Part shown: positions 12,271-24,606 of the stretch, piece by piece
How the letters are laid out: each line of letters opens with the position of its first letter
Position numbering within the stretch: the stretch's first letter is position 1
Source of the DNA: Plumapathes pennacea
Taxonomy: Eukaryota > Cnidaria > Anthozoa > Antipatharia > Myriopathidae
NCBI GenBank assembly: GCA_964036295.1
Contig: OZ038463.1
Location: 13,467,569-13,531,568 of the forward strand
Length of the DNA: 64,000 bases
Direction: 5' to 3'
Position numbers and translations under genes: made by a program
The notes under the pieces: model-generated
What the model saw: the letters and a program-made list of their open reading frames with translations, nothing else
What the model was told of the DNA's origin: nothing
Databases searched by the model: none

Positions 12271-13960
12271 GTTCTCCGAGCTACATGCTGCACAAAGACT
12301 GTGCGTTTATCTGATTGGTTAATAGAAAGATTTAAATAGTGCGCCCGTTGAACGCTGCGGCTCTGCGGTAACTCGTCCAGGGGAGGATTGAGTGGTCCTT
12401 ATTCTCTTCCTTTATAAAACCTTTCAAGATACAAAGATATCTATGTATAACACGCTACCAAAGCTACTGAAGATTAAATAAAGTAGGGATTGCTCTAGAA
12501 TATACGTCTAAAGTATGTATAGGGCCATTTTCCATTTGGTCTACTTACTCCTCCCCTATTAGGAAAAAATTGTCGTTGTCCGTTCGTTCCCAGGGTCCAG
12601 GATGACCCTGGCAGATTTTCCCGCGCGCGGGTTTTTGCACGGGCCGGTCTGTGGTCATTTCAGAAAACGAGCGCTTATTCGCAATATTCTTCTGAAGAAC
12701 TCGCCATTTGGAACAGGCCGTCAACAGGTAAGTCTAATAATATAAATGCGTTTTTTCAGACTAACGCGATTTGGTTTTGTTTATCCTCTTGCTTCATTCG
12801 TCGTAATGAAGATTTATTTGACGAATGCAAAGAAACTGACTGCGAGCAAAGTGGCTCTGGCCGATCTTTACCTGCTTAATATCATCCGGAGCGGAACTCT
12901 GGAAGATTCGGGGATAAGTATAAACGAAATGTACTAGTCTACTATTTCCTTCTTCCTTCTCCAAAATTTGTACTATATTCAAGCGAAACATTAGTCATAT
13001 CCAAACCCGAAAATCGTCCGGCCGTTCCTTCGGCGTTACACGTACCAAACGACAAAAACACCACCGGAACTGATATCAGGAGAACTGCCCTCTCTGTCGC
13101 GTCAGTGGCATCAGAGCTTTTTTGGCCACGTTTTTGCATCTTAAAAAATCTACTGTTTTTCTGGCATGGAGTTCACAGTCCGCAGGGCGGCTTGCCGCCA
13201 TTTGAAGAACAGTACTGCTGCCAAGCAACTTGTGTTGCTGTCCATGTTTGGGGGGGGGGGGGGGGGGGGGGGGGGGGAATGCAAACGTTAACAAGACAGC
13301 GCCGGTTTGCATTACATATTTTTGGATGGTCAAACATTTTGTTGTTCATGTTTTGGTGTCCCCACCCTTTAGGATACCAGTGCCTTAAAATACCGAGCTT
13401 GCGTTCGGTAAGAACGGGTGGGGAAAGGCAAACCGCACTTCCTGGCATTCTTTGGGGTTCTAAAATTCATTAGTCGGTTGAGAAGTCGCGTTGTCGAGTC
13501 AGTTGCATTTATCTAGACGTCTTTCTGTTCAGAGGCATAAAAAGGGGGCAAATTTTTTCTAGAGGTATATAAAAGGGTAACGGGTTGGAGCCTTGGCAGA
13601 GCCTCATCATATCAAAACTCTTCAAGTGCCCCCCCCTTCCCGGGGCGGCCCTTGACTATTATGCAAAATTTTTTAAAACTTTACATGGGGATTAGAAGAA
13701 TGCCCTCAATCAATCAGATAACAAATGAATAATAGCATTCATATCTTATTATAGTAATTGCTGAACTTTGACATAATTTTACATATTTATCACAGTTTTG
13801 AGTATCCTCATATAACTGATAAGATTAATATTTAAGAATGCCAGTAGAAGACAAAACTTGCTGAGTAGGAGATTCATAATAAATTTGTGATGGCCAGCAT
13901 GCAGCCCAACATGCAGCCCAGCTGATAATGGGATCTGTTACTTTTCATTCTGTGATTAAT

Positions 13961-13998
<38 letters not shown>

Positions 13999-14746
13999 AT
14001 ACCTCTGTTTTATATACAATTTATATAAAATATGCTGAATATATGAAACATGAATTACAAATTATAGCATTCAAGTTTCTTATACCTTCTCTCTCAAAAA
14101 TAAGATATATTGCATCTCTGGTAAATAAGCTGATTCGTGCTACTATCGTAGACTTAATTAAGCATCAATATTGGTGATATGTACATGTATAACCAAACAA
14201 TATAATGAAACTACAGTATTTCACATGTATGCAAAACCCAACCACATGATACTTAATCAGTGCATACACTGTAGGTTGAATTTGTATGTATAAGATACAG
14301 TAAGAGATTTAAAAAGTGTTTACATACATAGTGCAAAATGATATGTGAATAATGTGCATTGATGTAGTACCTATTATACAATAATATATACAAAATTAAC
14401 AAAAACTTGTATTTTCTTGCTTTTCACTTTTGGCCAGTGAAAAAAGTATATAAACTGACTTTGCAAAATTATTGTATTGTTTCTTTTTCTTATACAGTAA
14501 AGAAAGTCATTTTTTTTTATATAGTTGATATACAGTACTGTGTTTTTTGCTATATTTAGTACTTTCAAACTGCTGTGACTGACAAATATATACAAACCAC
14601 ATTATTATAAATTATGGTTTGTCTGCCATTGAAGACATAAAACTAATACTCAGACAAAAATTGAGTAAAGTTGTTCCTCCTGGGCATACAATGTTAATAA
14701 TAATATTGTTACTACTCAAAAGCAACTTCAGAGCAAAAGACATTAT
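12271..14746. other. intergenic: E2F 5' flank and PSKH1 3' flank
   Basis: Contains the GC-rich promoter-like block around 12600-12735, a plus-strand CAG/GTAAGT donor-like site at about 12731-12737 that could end a divergent non-coding first exon, a 27-bp poly-G run at about 13251-13277 and an (AT)n tract at about 13965-13995. No coding exon is recognised; open frames across the poly-G run are low-complexity artefacts. Confidence 0.4.
12616..12631. promoter_or_regulatory. E2F-type binding site upstream of the E2F4/5 gene
   Basis: TTTTCCCGCGCGCGGG contains the E2F consensus TTTSSCGC on the plus strand and is part of a GC-rich palindrome. It lies about 350 bp upstream of the ATG at 12270, in a position suited to autoregulation. 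The assignment rests on motif match only. Confidence 0.5.
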
Positions 14747-17700
14747 TTATCTGGGGACAGGTGACAGTGGGTGCACCCTTGCCTTTGGGGGGAGCTCCAA
14801 AAACACCCTGTTACCCTCTAATTTGGCAGCTCTACAAAGCTCTTCATTTTGCAGGCCCAGTTTTGGGCCACCTGAGAGCTGTATTACTTCCTCTGCGTCT
14901 TCAAAATCACTGCTAGAGAAGAAGTTGTCCCTCATTGTCTGTAGTGCTGCAGCTTCTGGGCTTGCTCCCTGCCCATCAGTAGATGCAGTGCCTGCTGCTG
15001 GAGTCTCTTCCTCGCAATAGCTGCTTTCCAGATTAGAAAATACAGCAACTTGACCATTTTGAGGACAGGGCCCTGGTTCCTCCTCCTGAGGTATTTCTTG
15101 TATTGACAACAGGGTAGTGTTCACAGCATCCATCTGATTGCTGGGAATCTTTATACCAGTGCTGTCAATGGGGGATTTGCCTTCACTATAACTGGTATTG
15201 GACTGGCACTTCTCCAATAGCTGCTTGCTCAGCTTTACTTGGGTATCCCCTTCTCGAGAAACACCTCCTGTCTTCAGTCGTGTCTCTTGTCTATGTTTGG
15301 TCGCAGAGGCTGAACCTCCCTCTGTTGCGATACCAACTGTGCCCTTCTGAGAGTGGTTTGACTTGCCAGACTTTGACCGTTGAGAACGGTTTGACCTTGC
15401 ACTGCCACTTCTGGAGGCAGAATGCTTGCGCCAATTCTGTGTAAATGAACCATGAAGATTCTTCTGGCTTGATAAAGCAGCACTTGATGCTATCCAGTGG
15501 TGCTTCATAGCATCCTCTGCTGTCAGGCGAGTTTCTGGATCAAGAACTAGCAGTCTATCAATGAAGTCCTTGGCTGTACGAGACACATCTTTCCATGGCT
15601 GTGGACAAATAAAGAGACTAATAATTAGTAATAATTATTATACTTTACATGCAGTAATAGGACCTATATTGAGTATCAGAGGTACCTAAAATAACCTACC
15701 ACAGTTTACAAGGTAAAATGCAAAATAACCAAAAAAATGCTTGTTTGTCTAAATGGTTTCTATGGAAACTAAATGTTTGAAGATTACTGCAGACAGCCCT
15801 CTTGGCACAGTACACAAATAATTTGGCATAGGGTAAAACATCAAATGAACAATCATTTGAGTCATGATCCTCTTCACCACAGAAACCTTGCAACTTCTCT
15901 GCTCACCACAGGAATGATAAACACTAATAACCCAACATTTCAAGTGTGAAATGCCAGGCGTCTGGTTAAAAGTTAAGGTCATGCAGCAGTTGGTCTGCAC
16001 CAAACCCATTCATCCATACCACATCACTCATTACCTTCATTTTGCATCCCTCTATCACATTCTATCATTGCCTATTCACAGCTTTTCTCTCTTCCATGAC
16101 AACATAATTTGAAATCATGGCTTACTTTTTCACCATTCAGTTTCAACATTAAATCTGGGTCATGATCCTCTTCAACACAGAAACCTTGCAACTTTTCTGC
16201 TCACCACGGGAATAATAAGCACTAAAAGCCCAACATTTCAAGTATGAAATGCCAGGCGTCTGGTTAAGTCAAGGTCATGCAGCAGTTAGTCTGCACCAAA
16301 CCCATTCATCCATACCACATCACTCATTACCTTCATTTTGCATCCCTCTATCACATTCTATCATTGCCTATTCACAGCTTTTCTCTCTTCCATGACAACA
16401 TAATTTAAAATCATGGCTTACTTTTTCACCATTCAGTTTCAACATTAAATCTGGGTCATGATCCTCTTTAACACAGAAACCTTGCAACTTTTCTGCTCAC
16501 CACGGGAATAATAAGCACTAAAAGCCCAACATTTCAAGTATGAAATGCCAGGCGTCTGGTTAAGTCAAGGTCATGCAGCAGTTAGTCTGCACCAAACCCA
16601 TTCATCCATACCACATCACTCATTACCTTCATTTTGCATCCCTCTATCACATTCTATCATTGCCTATTCACAGCTTTTCTCTCTTCCATGACAACATAAT
16701 TTAAAATCATGGCTTACTTTTTCACCATTCAGTTTCAACATTAAATCTGGGTCATGATCCTCTTTAACACAGAAACCTTGCAACTTTTCTGCTCACCACG
16801 GGAATAATAAGCACTAAAAGCCCAACATTTCAAGTATGAAATGCCAGGCGTCTGGTTAAGTCAAGGTCATGCAGCAGTTAGTCTGCACCAAACCCATTCA
16901 TCCATACCATACCACTCATTACCTTCATTTTGCATCCCTCTATCACATTCTATCATTGCCTATTCACAGCTTTTCTCTCTTCCATGACAACATAATTTGA
17001 AATCATGGCTCACTTTTTTGCCAGTCATGATCCTCTTCACCACAGGAATGAAAAACACTTAACCCAACATTTCAAGTATGAAATGCTAGGCATCTTTTAT
17101 GCCTGGTTTAAAAAGTCAAGGTCGTGCAGGCAGTTAGTCTGCACCAAACCCATCCACCCATGCCACGCCACTCATTACCTTCATTTTGCATCACTCTATC
17201 ACATTCTATCATATTTGTCTATTCACAGCTTTTCTCTCTTCCATGACAACATGATATGAAATCATGGCTTACTTTTTCACCATTCAGTATAACATTACAA
17301 TACATCTCTTTTATCTTATCATAACATTGTTCCACCTCAAAACTAATCAACTCCATCTGGCCTTATATAATCTTCACAGCAGTAAAGTTAGGGCCGAGTC
17401 GCACTAGGAAGTTTAGTCAATAATAACTCAGTATCAAGAGCAATGCAACTGCGGCTTCTTCAATGTTTGGCTGACATATATTTTTGGCAACAAGTGCTGT
17501 TTGCACTTCAAATGATGCAAATGTCGATATTATTGTTGTTAAAGCTAGGAGTGTGACCGGAGCCATAGTGACTGTGCTGCCCTCTTTGACCACAGAAATT
17601 CCTGATTTCAGTATGATCACTTTGATCGTGCAGGTCATCTGGGAAAAAATGGCTATCAGGGCAATTCTTGCCAATCATATGGAAACACAGTCATCAGAGG

Positions 17701-20700
17701 CAATCCACTTGTCTCAGATGATAGGGGTGATTGAAATGTTTTAATGGAAACCCTGAACTCAGCAATCCTAATGATTATGATACTTGAAACATTCAGAGAT
17801 TCCATTAGCCAGTGTTTTACCAATAAAAATCGTATTGTTCCAGAAAAATTTGAGGCTGCTGGTATTCCGTACCAGAAGAATATGAAGTACAAAACCACAA
17901 ACTTTTTCCTCATGGCACACTGGATATTTTACTCATTCTAATGAAAAAATGCTCCGAAACCTTAAAAAAAATCAAAGAGATACGATTGTCTCATGTCCAG
18001 CTCCATCCCCTGGGCATTCTGAACCTTTGGTGTGTGGAACTGGACACAAATCAATTGTATCTCATCAAATTTTTGACCATTTCAGACCATTTTTTCATGA
18101 ATCTCCTGTGTGGGCTCCCTGTGTCCTGTCAAAAGGAATTCTCACCACAAAGAAATAGCAAGTACCATTTAACATAACTTCAAGAACAGGCATGATTCAT
18201 AACGCGCACCGTAATGTGCGTGTAAATTGAATCACAAGGTTTAAGCCATGTTTAGCAGTTTTACATGTTATGATATTGCTGTTTCTTAAAGCACTTCCAA
18301 TAAAATTATTGCAAACCACCACACTTTTTCTGATTGTACTATGTAGTCCGATAAAAGATACTCATTGCTGCCGAATGTTTCATTTTTATTGAAAGTAGAC
18401 ATGGCGCAGTGCCCCATCTCTTCGTTTTTTTCCCCAAGTCTTATGAGAGGCTTTGAGCAGCACAAATTCTGACAAAGAAACATCCACCACGACCGAGGGT
18501 AATGAAGAAAAACAGGAAAAGTTGACTGAAGCTGTAGCAGAAGAATCCACTATTTTGCTTCACTTATATGTTGCACTGGTTCTAGGTGACTCAGTTCCGG
18601 AAAAAATATTTCCTACCGGTACACTGTACCAGCTGATCACGAATCTACTGGAATCTTTGAACATTACCACAACACTATCAATAGCAACAAAGATGAATAA
18701 AGAAGCCTTGAATACTAATAGATCATCTGTTGATGGCTTACATCACTTTGAATGAAATTAGATGACTGTGCCAGCAATTATTCATTCACTGTGCCAGTGA
18801 TCACACTGATCGATGATCCTTATGAATGATCATATTGAAACCAGGAGCAGTGTTCACCAAACTTGCGTACGAACAAAAATGTTCATAAGTATGACTTATG
18901 CATCAGAACAATGACTTACACACACTATCTTGAGTGAGATAGTATGTGCAAGTCAAACTTACACTGCATAAGTAACATACTTGAACATTTTTGTTCATAC
19001 GCAAGTTTGGTGAATACAGCCCCAGGCTTTAGTAGTAATGATTCTGTCCATCACAACAATAAACATAAACAACACTCAAAGTCACAAATACAAGGACTCC
19101 CAATAGAGTGGTAAAGTGATGATGTCATAAAAATATTTTTTCGGAAATAATGGACTGCAATTCTTCGGAATGGCCTATCTAAAAAAAGTTCACACAGAAA
19201 AAATTGGCTCTTTAGTGCATTAAACAGCTGAGATATAGGCTTTTGAAGTTCAAATTGCTTCATACTAAACCCTCTTATTTGGTGTTGGTTCCTTTGATTT
19301 GGAACCAATGCTAAATAAGAGAGTTTAGTAAGACTATCTCAAACTTTAAACTTCTCTATCTTCGTTTTCAGTAGGGCTAGCGATTTGAAATTTTGCACAC
19401 GTTCTTTCAGCAGCTGTGTATATCGCATGATGTGGTTTTGAGGTTTAAATGGAAAAGTTTGCTAAATGATGACGTTACACTTTACCACTCTACGTTCATG
19501 GCTGTTTTGCTATTCGAAAGCTTCCAATTTCTTACTTCATCTAATTCACTATGCATTCCATCTTGCCTGTTCAGGATTTTTGTCTATTCTATCTGTCAAT
19601 ATTTGACATTTCCAGTACACTACACTATAAACCTCCTACTTGGACATGGACATTTCCAACAGCTGCAGTTTTACTTGTCACTGAACTGAACTTATTTCCA
19701 TCATTCCTTTGTACAATGAAACATATCACATGCTGGGTTTAAATCACTCAAGCCCACACACAGCCATAAAAACAGTCATTATATTGAGTAAAACGTAGTA
19801 AATAAATTAAACTTGTACAAAACAGAGCAGACATACATCAAAGCAAAACATGATCTGTCATTCTGTCCCAGTGAAATATGCTTTTCTTTTCCAAGATAAA
19901 AGGTTATGGTAATAATGAGCAACATTCCATCATCAACCCATAATTGATAACTTGATAGTATTGTAGCAGCACTGCATAATTGGGTTGTTCTGTTTGAACA
20001 TGACATACCCCTCAGTCTATAACAAGATTGCTTTCATCACGGGAATGATTAGCACTCCATTCCAAGTCAGAAATGTAGTTCAGCCTCTGTTGTTGCCTAA
20101 CTATGCTCCTAGCTGCAAAGAGATAAGCTTTCATCTCTTCTTGTCAGCTAGCTATATTGCCAGCAGGATGTCCTGGTGGCACAGTTGGCAGGGCACTGGT
20201 TCTCGCCGGCACCGACTGCTATGTTCTCAGTTCAATCCCCAAATTGTAACAATTCAGTGTGGAAAAAGAAAAAGAATTCTTATTTTCCTGTCTGTGGTAT
20301 ACAGTACCTGTAAACCAGCTGTTGTAGCTAAGAGTACCACCATGATAAATGCAGTATTTACCATACATTACTGTTCAGGGCTCTTTCATAACAATCTTAA
20401 ATCATGGCTCCCTTTTTTGCCAGTATCTGTTAGATATGCAAATGCATCTTTTTATCCTATTGTACTGTTGATCATGCTCACACCAAATTTCCACCTGAAC
20501 TTCTAACAGCTGCATTCCTATAAAACCACAGTAATCATCCTAACATTAGAATGTTCTGCATGGGCTTGGCAGTAAAACATTTATGGGTCATCAGAAATAC
20601 TGAACTTTTAGTGTTATACTTAAAACCATTGAGAGATGATTTTACCTGAAACTCAAGGAGCCAAAAAATACAATTTAACATTTCAAAGAATTCTTCTTTA

Positions 20701-22752
20701 CTTTCTTATCAAGTACATGTCATCTGTCATAAAATGATCCCAGCAATATCCTAACAACAAAGTAACCCTTTTTTTATAGTAAAATAAAAATATAAAACTT
20801 CCCACCATGAAAACCTTAAGATTTTCAAATACAATGTGGACTTGCATGGGCACAAAAAATTATTGCCAGGACAAGACTGCATCCACCAGAACCCAGCATA
20901 GAAGGCTTCCATGTGTGTTGAAGCAGGCGAAATTTTATCACACAACTTTTTCGATGTAATCTTGATAGTTCCTGTCTATGTGTGGGGCAACCTAAATACA
21001 TTCTGGGCACCCACCCATATCGAAGCTGCAGGAGATGCGCCTACTTGAACGTTTTTCGCTGGAAACAAAAAGCTTCACGTCCTGTTTACGCAGTGTACAA
21101 AACATGGTGAAATTATCTTCTGTCGCCGAGTAATGGAATAAAAACTATATCCTGGCCGATAAATGAGTTCAATAGTCACACGTACTGCATGTATAGGCTA
21201 TGAATGTGAATGCTAAATCTGGTGAGCATATACCACAAGCGGAAGGAAACACACGGGTTACGCTAAACAAAACATGTTACGCACATACATTAATTTACAA
21301 TAAATAGTGGTTCAACGCAAACCGGCAAAGGAGTTTGTTTACGTAAGTTGTTAAGGTGGAAATTTCCATGACGAATATTCTGGACCATTTCTAAAAGCGC
21401 TAGCTCTCGCGGTGTAATTGGACGGGGTTTATTTGTTTCTTGCTGTCGCTCAGTGACTCCCTTCCAAAAATAAAAAGGATAGAAATTTTAAAAAATTCAG
21501 TTAAAGAAACAACAAGCGTATAGAATTTTGAATCTTGCTGTTTATAATCACTTCGGGCCAGGCCCAAGGTTCAAGGGTAATAGTCTAATTGTCTTGATGG
21601 AACAAAGCATCGTTTGACAAGCATCGTTTAACGTGCACCGCACGAATGCACAACATAAGTTTCCATACCAATACGTGCACAACTTTGCGACATTGTGGAA
21701 AACTATAGATTCTCAGCTCCATGCAAGAGCCCGCACTTAATTAACTCCACGCATCAATCTATTGATATCTGTTTCGTGGTCACGTCCCGAAGAGTGCGCA
21801 AACATGCAACGAACTTCAATCACTAATAAACACCTCAAATCGACCATTTTGAAGAAGGTACAACTGCACAAGATCTTCATAACAACAAGAAATAATTACT
21901 AACCTCGCCTCTGTACGAGTACTTCGCCTTGTTAATTCGTCGGTACAGCCGTGCTTGGCTGTCATCCGCAAAAGGCATATTTCCGCTCAACAGTATGTAG
22001 GTTATCACTCCGACTGCCCACATGTCGACGGCATTGGTGTAGGAGGTTTTCGCCAGCATCTCAGGAGCGAAATATTCCGGTGAGCCACACGTTGTCTCCA
22101 TTGTATCGCCTGGGTTTTGTAGCGACTTGGCAAAACCGAAGTCCGTTATCATAATTTTTGATTCGTTTCCAGGATGGTAGTATAACAAATTCTCTGGTTT
22201 GAGGTCTCTGTGAGTGATTCCTTGAGAGTGAAGATACTTCACTCCATCCAAGACCATATACAACACCCGAGTGGCGTCCCGTTCGGTGAAGTACCCTCTG
22301 GAAACGATGCGTTCGAACAACTCACCGCCGGTTGCAAGTTCCATCACCACGTAGAGCCTGCCAGGGCATTCAAACACTTCATAATGTTGAACAATGTTGG
22401 GATGTTTGAGCCTCCTCAAAACATCTATATCAGCTTCAAGATTTAAGACTTCCTTCGTAGGAGTCGACTTCGATCCACGAACTTCGATCACTTTGATAGC
22501 GTAGGGTTGCTTCGTTTCCTTGTGTTCTACGCGCACAACACGAGCGAAACTTCCTCTTCCGATCGTAGCCTTGATTTCATACTTCTCAGAAACCACGGGG
22601 TCGAAACGATACTTAGTGAATTTGCCTTTCTTCTTCGTGTTTTTCCCCTTTTCAATGTCACTGGGCTTTAGTACATGTGATTCTTTGGGCAGCTGAGCGT
22701 CATTGCAATATAATTCTGGGGGCTCTTTCGTCTTACTCTTGAAGCAACCCAT
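14747..22752 (-). CDS. PSKH1: PSKH1-type serine/threonine kinase, complete, two coding exons
   Basis: Exon 1 is 21904-22752 and exon 2 is 14747-15598, joined in phase 0 for 566 residues plus stop. The start at 22750-22752 is chosen because it gives MGCFKSK, an N-myristoylation and palmitoylation signal as in vertebrate PSKH1, predicting anchoring to Golgi or plasma membrane. Kinase domain about residues 59-318: glycine loop GRGSFARV (65-72), catalytic K87, HRDLKPEN (181-188), DFG (204-206), CGSPEYFAPE (222-231), DMWAVG. Exon 2 opens with PWKDVSRTAKDFIDRLL and ends the kinase fold at HHWIASSA, followed by the KNLHGSFTQNW and Ser/Arg-rich tail typical of PSKH1. All catalytic residues are present. 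The tail runs about 140 residues longer than the human protein (424 aa as recalled) and is acidic and Ser-rich. Confidence 0.96.
15861..17290. repeat. tandem array of a 296-bp unit, about 4.8 copies
   Basis: The phrase gtcatgatcctctt recurs at 15861, 16159, 16455, 16751 and 17024, giving periods of 298, 296, 296 and 273 bp. The central copies are almost identical; the outer copies have diverged and the last has a deletion. Non-coding and wholly inside the PSKH1 intron. Confidence 0.93.
18843..19024. mobile_element. hairpin MITE (TTCACCAAACTTGCG arms)
   Basis: Left arm ttcaccaaacttgcgtacg and right arm catacgcaagtttggtgaa are inverted repeats, extended inward by matching attatgca-like blocks. 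About 180 bp, non-coding. Confidence 0.8.
19104..19492. mobile_element. TA-flanked MITE, about 390 bp
   Basis: Termini GAGTGGTAAAGTG are inverted and flanked on both sides by TA, as for Tc1/mariner-type elements. A central foldback pairs ctcttatttggtgttggttcc with ggaaccaatgctaaataagag. Confidence 0.8.
20170..20245 (+). mobile_element. tRNA-derived SINE head (degenerate)
   Basis: An A-box-like TGGCACAGTTGG at 20177-20188 and a B-box-like AGTTCAATCCCC at 20230-20240 are spaced as in a tRNA, but no clean cloverleaf closes. The following sequence is A-rich. Best read as an old SINE inside the PSKH1 intron. Confidence 0.45.
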
Positions 22753-24606
22753 CCTCCTTTCGGCATGGCGATTCGCTCTGTTTTGGTTTGCTATTCCTGT
22801 ATAAACCACAAAATGCCCAGTACCTCAAGAAAGCGGCAACTACGTCATGTTCACAAGGGAATGACAGTTACCAATGACTACGCGTTCCTCGATTACGGGA
22901 GCCGTCGTGTGTAAGATTTCAAAACAAGAGGCAAAAGACCTCACACTTTGAATACAAAGAAAAAGTAAACAGTTTTGTTGTATGTTACGAACTGTTTAGA
23001 CGCAACTGGAAGCTTCCCAATCTTTTGTCGACCGAGAGAAAGCATCCGAAGAAGTAATTGCCTTGCCAAGTTTCGTTTTCAGTTGTTTTCAAACGCTTAA
23101 TAATTTAATTGTATCTTCTTTTTTCGACGAATAGGGTACTCTCTGGTCGGAAGGGAGATGAAAACTAGCACAAAGCAAATTTTGGTCCACGCTTGGCTAA
23201 GTCACTACAAGCACCAAAATGCGCTTTTGACAGGTGTCAATCATGCTTTTCCAAAACACCGCGGTTCCACTTTCCCGCCCGACTGTGTTTTCTGTCCGCA
23301 CAGTGGGAATGATTTGCAGCGTTTGACACCAGAAATCCTTACCTCCTCAAAAAGCTTTTGGTCACTCGTTATAATTTCCAAGCAACGAGCACCCTTCTTC
23401 ATTGCCAATTCCTGGCATTATTATCATTGTATTCGTTCTATGTTTCTTTGCTCAACCTTGACCTTGATGGAAGTTCATAGCACCGCAAATTAAGCAAATT
23501 TGTCTTTCCGGTGCGAAGTGCCCCACACATGCAATGATGGATGTATTCCTTTGACCGTATCGTTTAGTACTATGTAAACCCTGGCTAGTTTTTATAAAAA
23601 TCTGCGCGGAACCCCCCCCCCCCCAACAGGGAACCGGTTAATACCAGGAGAAGCAGAGTTCAGTTGGTCAAAGGCGAACAGTTTTACGGTTCTGACTACG
23701 TTCTTTAAGAACAGTTCATATTCTGGAGCGGGGTTCAAGCGCCGAAGCTCACTAGGGTGGGTGCTGCTCAGTGGAAGCCCAGACTACTACGTCGAAATTC
23801 ACGGGAATAATGAGCGGCTTACGAAGACCGAACAATTTTTTTTTTAATTTAGTTTTCATCCTCCTGAAATGGCAGTAAGTGGTGTTTTGGAGAGCCAAAT
23901 ATCTCTCTTTTCCGGGAAGCATGCCCCTCAACTGCTTAGGATATCGCGCCTTCGGCGCTGGCACATTTAGAATCCGGCAGATCCGCCTTGAAGTACGTCC
24001 TCCATCGGAGAGGTTTTTATGACGCTACGATTGAAGTGAAAAAGCCGCTCCGGAAGGCTGACCTCGTGTCACACCGACGTTTCTTAGGTTTCCGGGACCC
24101 GCAAAGTGATGACGCATCCTGTTTAAGATGCACAGGAAACTACAAGTGATAAACGATACATACTGTTGACCTTCAGTATCCATCACGCAAACCCTAGTAG
24201 ACTTACCGTTTTAACCCAGTGAACTGAGTTAGTAAACGATTATTATACGTAGAGTGTTCTCTAATTTTTTATATTAACGCAGTATTCATTTTTCCGGAAC
24301 ATTCGAAAGCAGCTGTGGTGATCAGAGTGATCAATTATTAAACTCCAAGGGTAAAACAAAACCAGGCAACTGTGCAACAGCATGAGGTTTATTTAGCATA
24401 ACTTGATTTGCATGAGAACTTTGAAATTATACTAACCACAACTATCAGGGTTTCATTCCAACATCTAAGCGCAGACATAACGTATAAAAGTATAAAATCG
24501 AGGGCACGTAATGTTAACAAAATAAATAAACTTGCGTCACATATCGAACCAAGGTACATTGAGAAGTAATGTTACTTTTAGTTTCTCGTTTAACGTCAAG
24601 GGTGGT
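22753..24606. other. intergenic: PSKH1 5' flank and WDR89 3' flank
   Basis: No coding exon recognised; the open frames present lack family resemblance. A minus-strand AATAAA at 24388-24393, 214 bp past the WDR89 stop, is a likely polyadenylation signal. A poly-C run lies at about 23611-23623. Confidence 0.45.

Larger units (their letters stand above)
15599..21903 (-). other. PSKH1 intron (6.3 kb)
   Basis: Donor GTTAGT at 21898-21903 and acceptor CACAG at 15599-15603, both on the minus strand. Holds the 296-bp tandem array, two MITEs (18843-19024, 19104-19492) and a tRNA-like SINE head near 20170. The stretch 17290-18840 contains short unrelated open frames with no family I recognise. Confidence 0.7.

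Noticed and set aside
13076-13473. Open frames with poly-Pro or poly-Gly
   Set aside because: They exist only because the poly-G run at 13251-13277 is open in all frames; no family resemblance and no splice support.
15861-17290. CRISPR-like array
   Set aside because: Units are about 296 bp with no short repeat/unique spacer pattern, inside a spliced animal intron.
17484-18755. Several open frames of 65-100 codons
   Set aside because: They overlap in both strands, show no recognisable domain and lie in the PSKH1 intron next to a tandem array.
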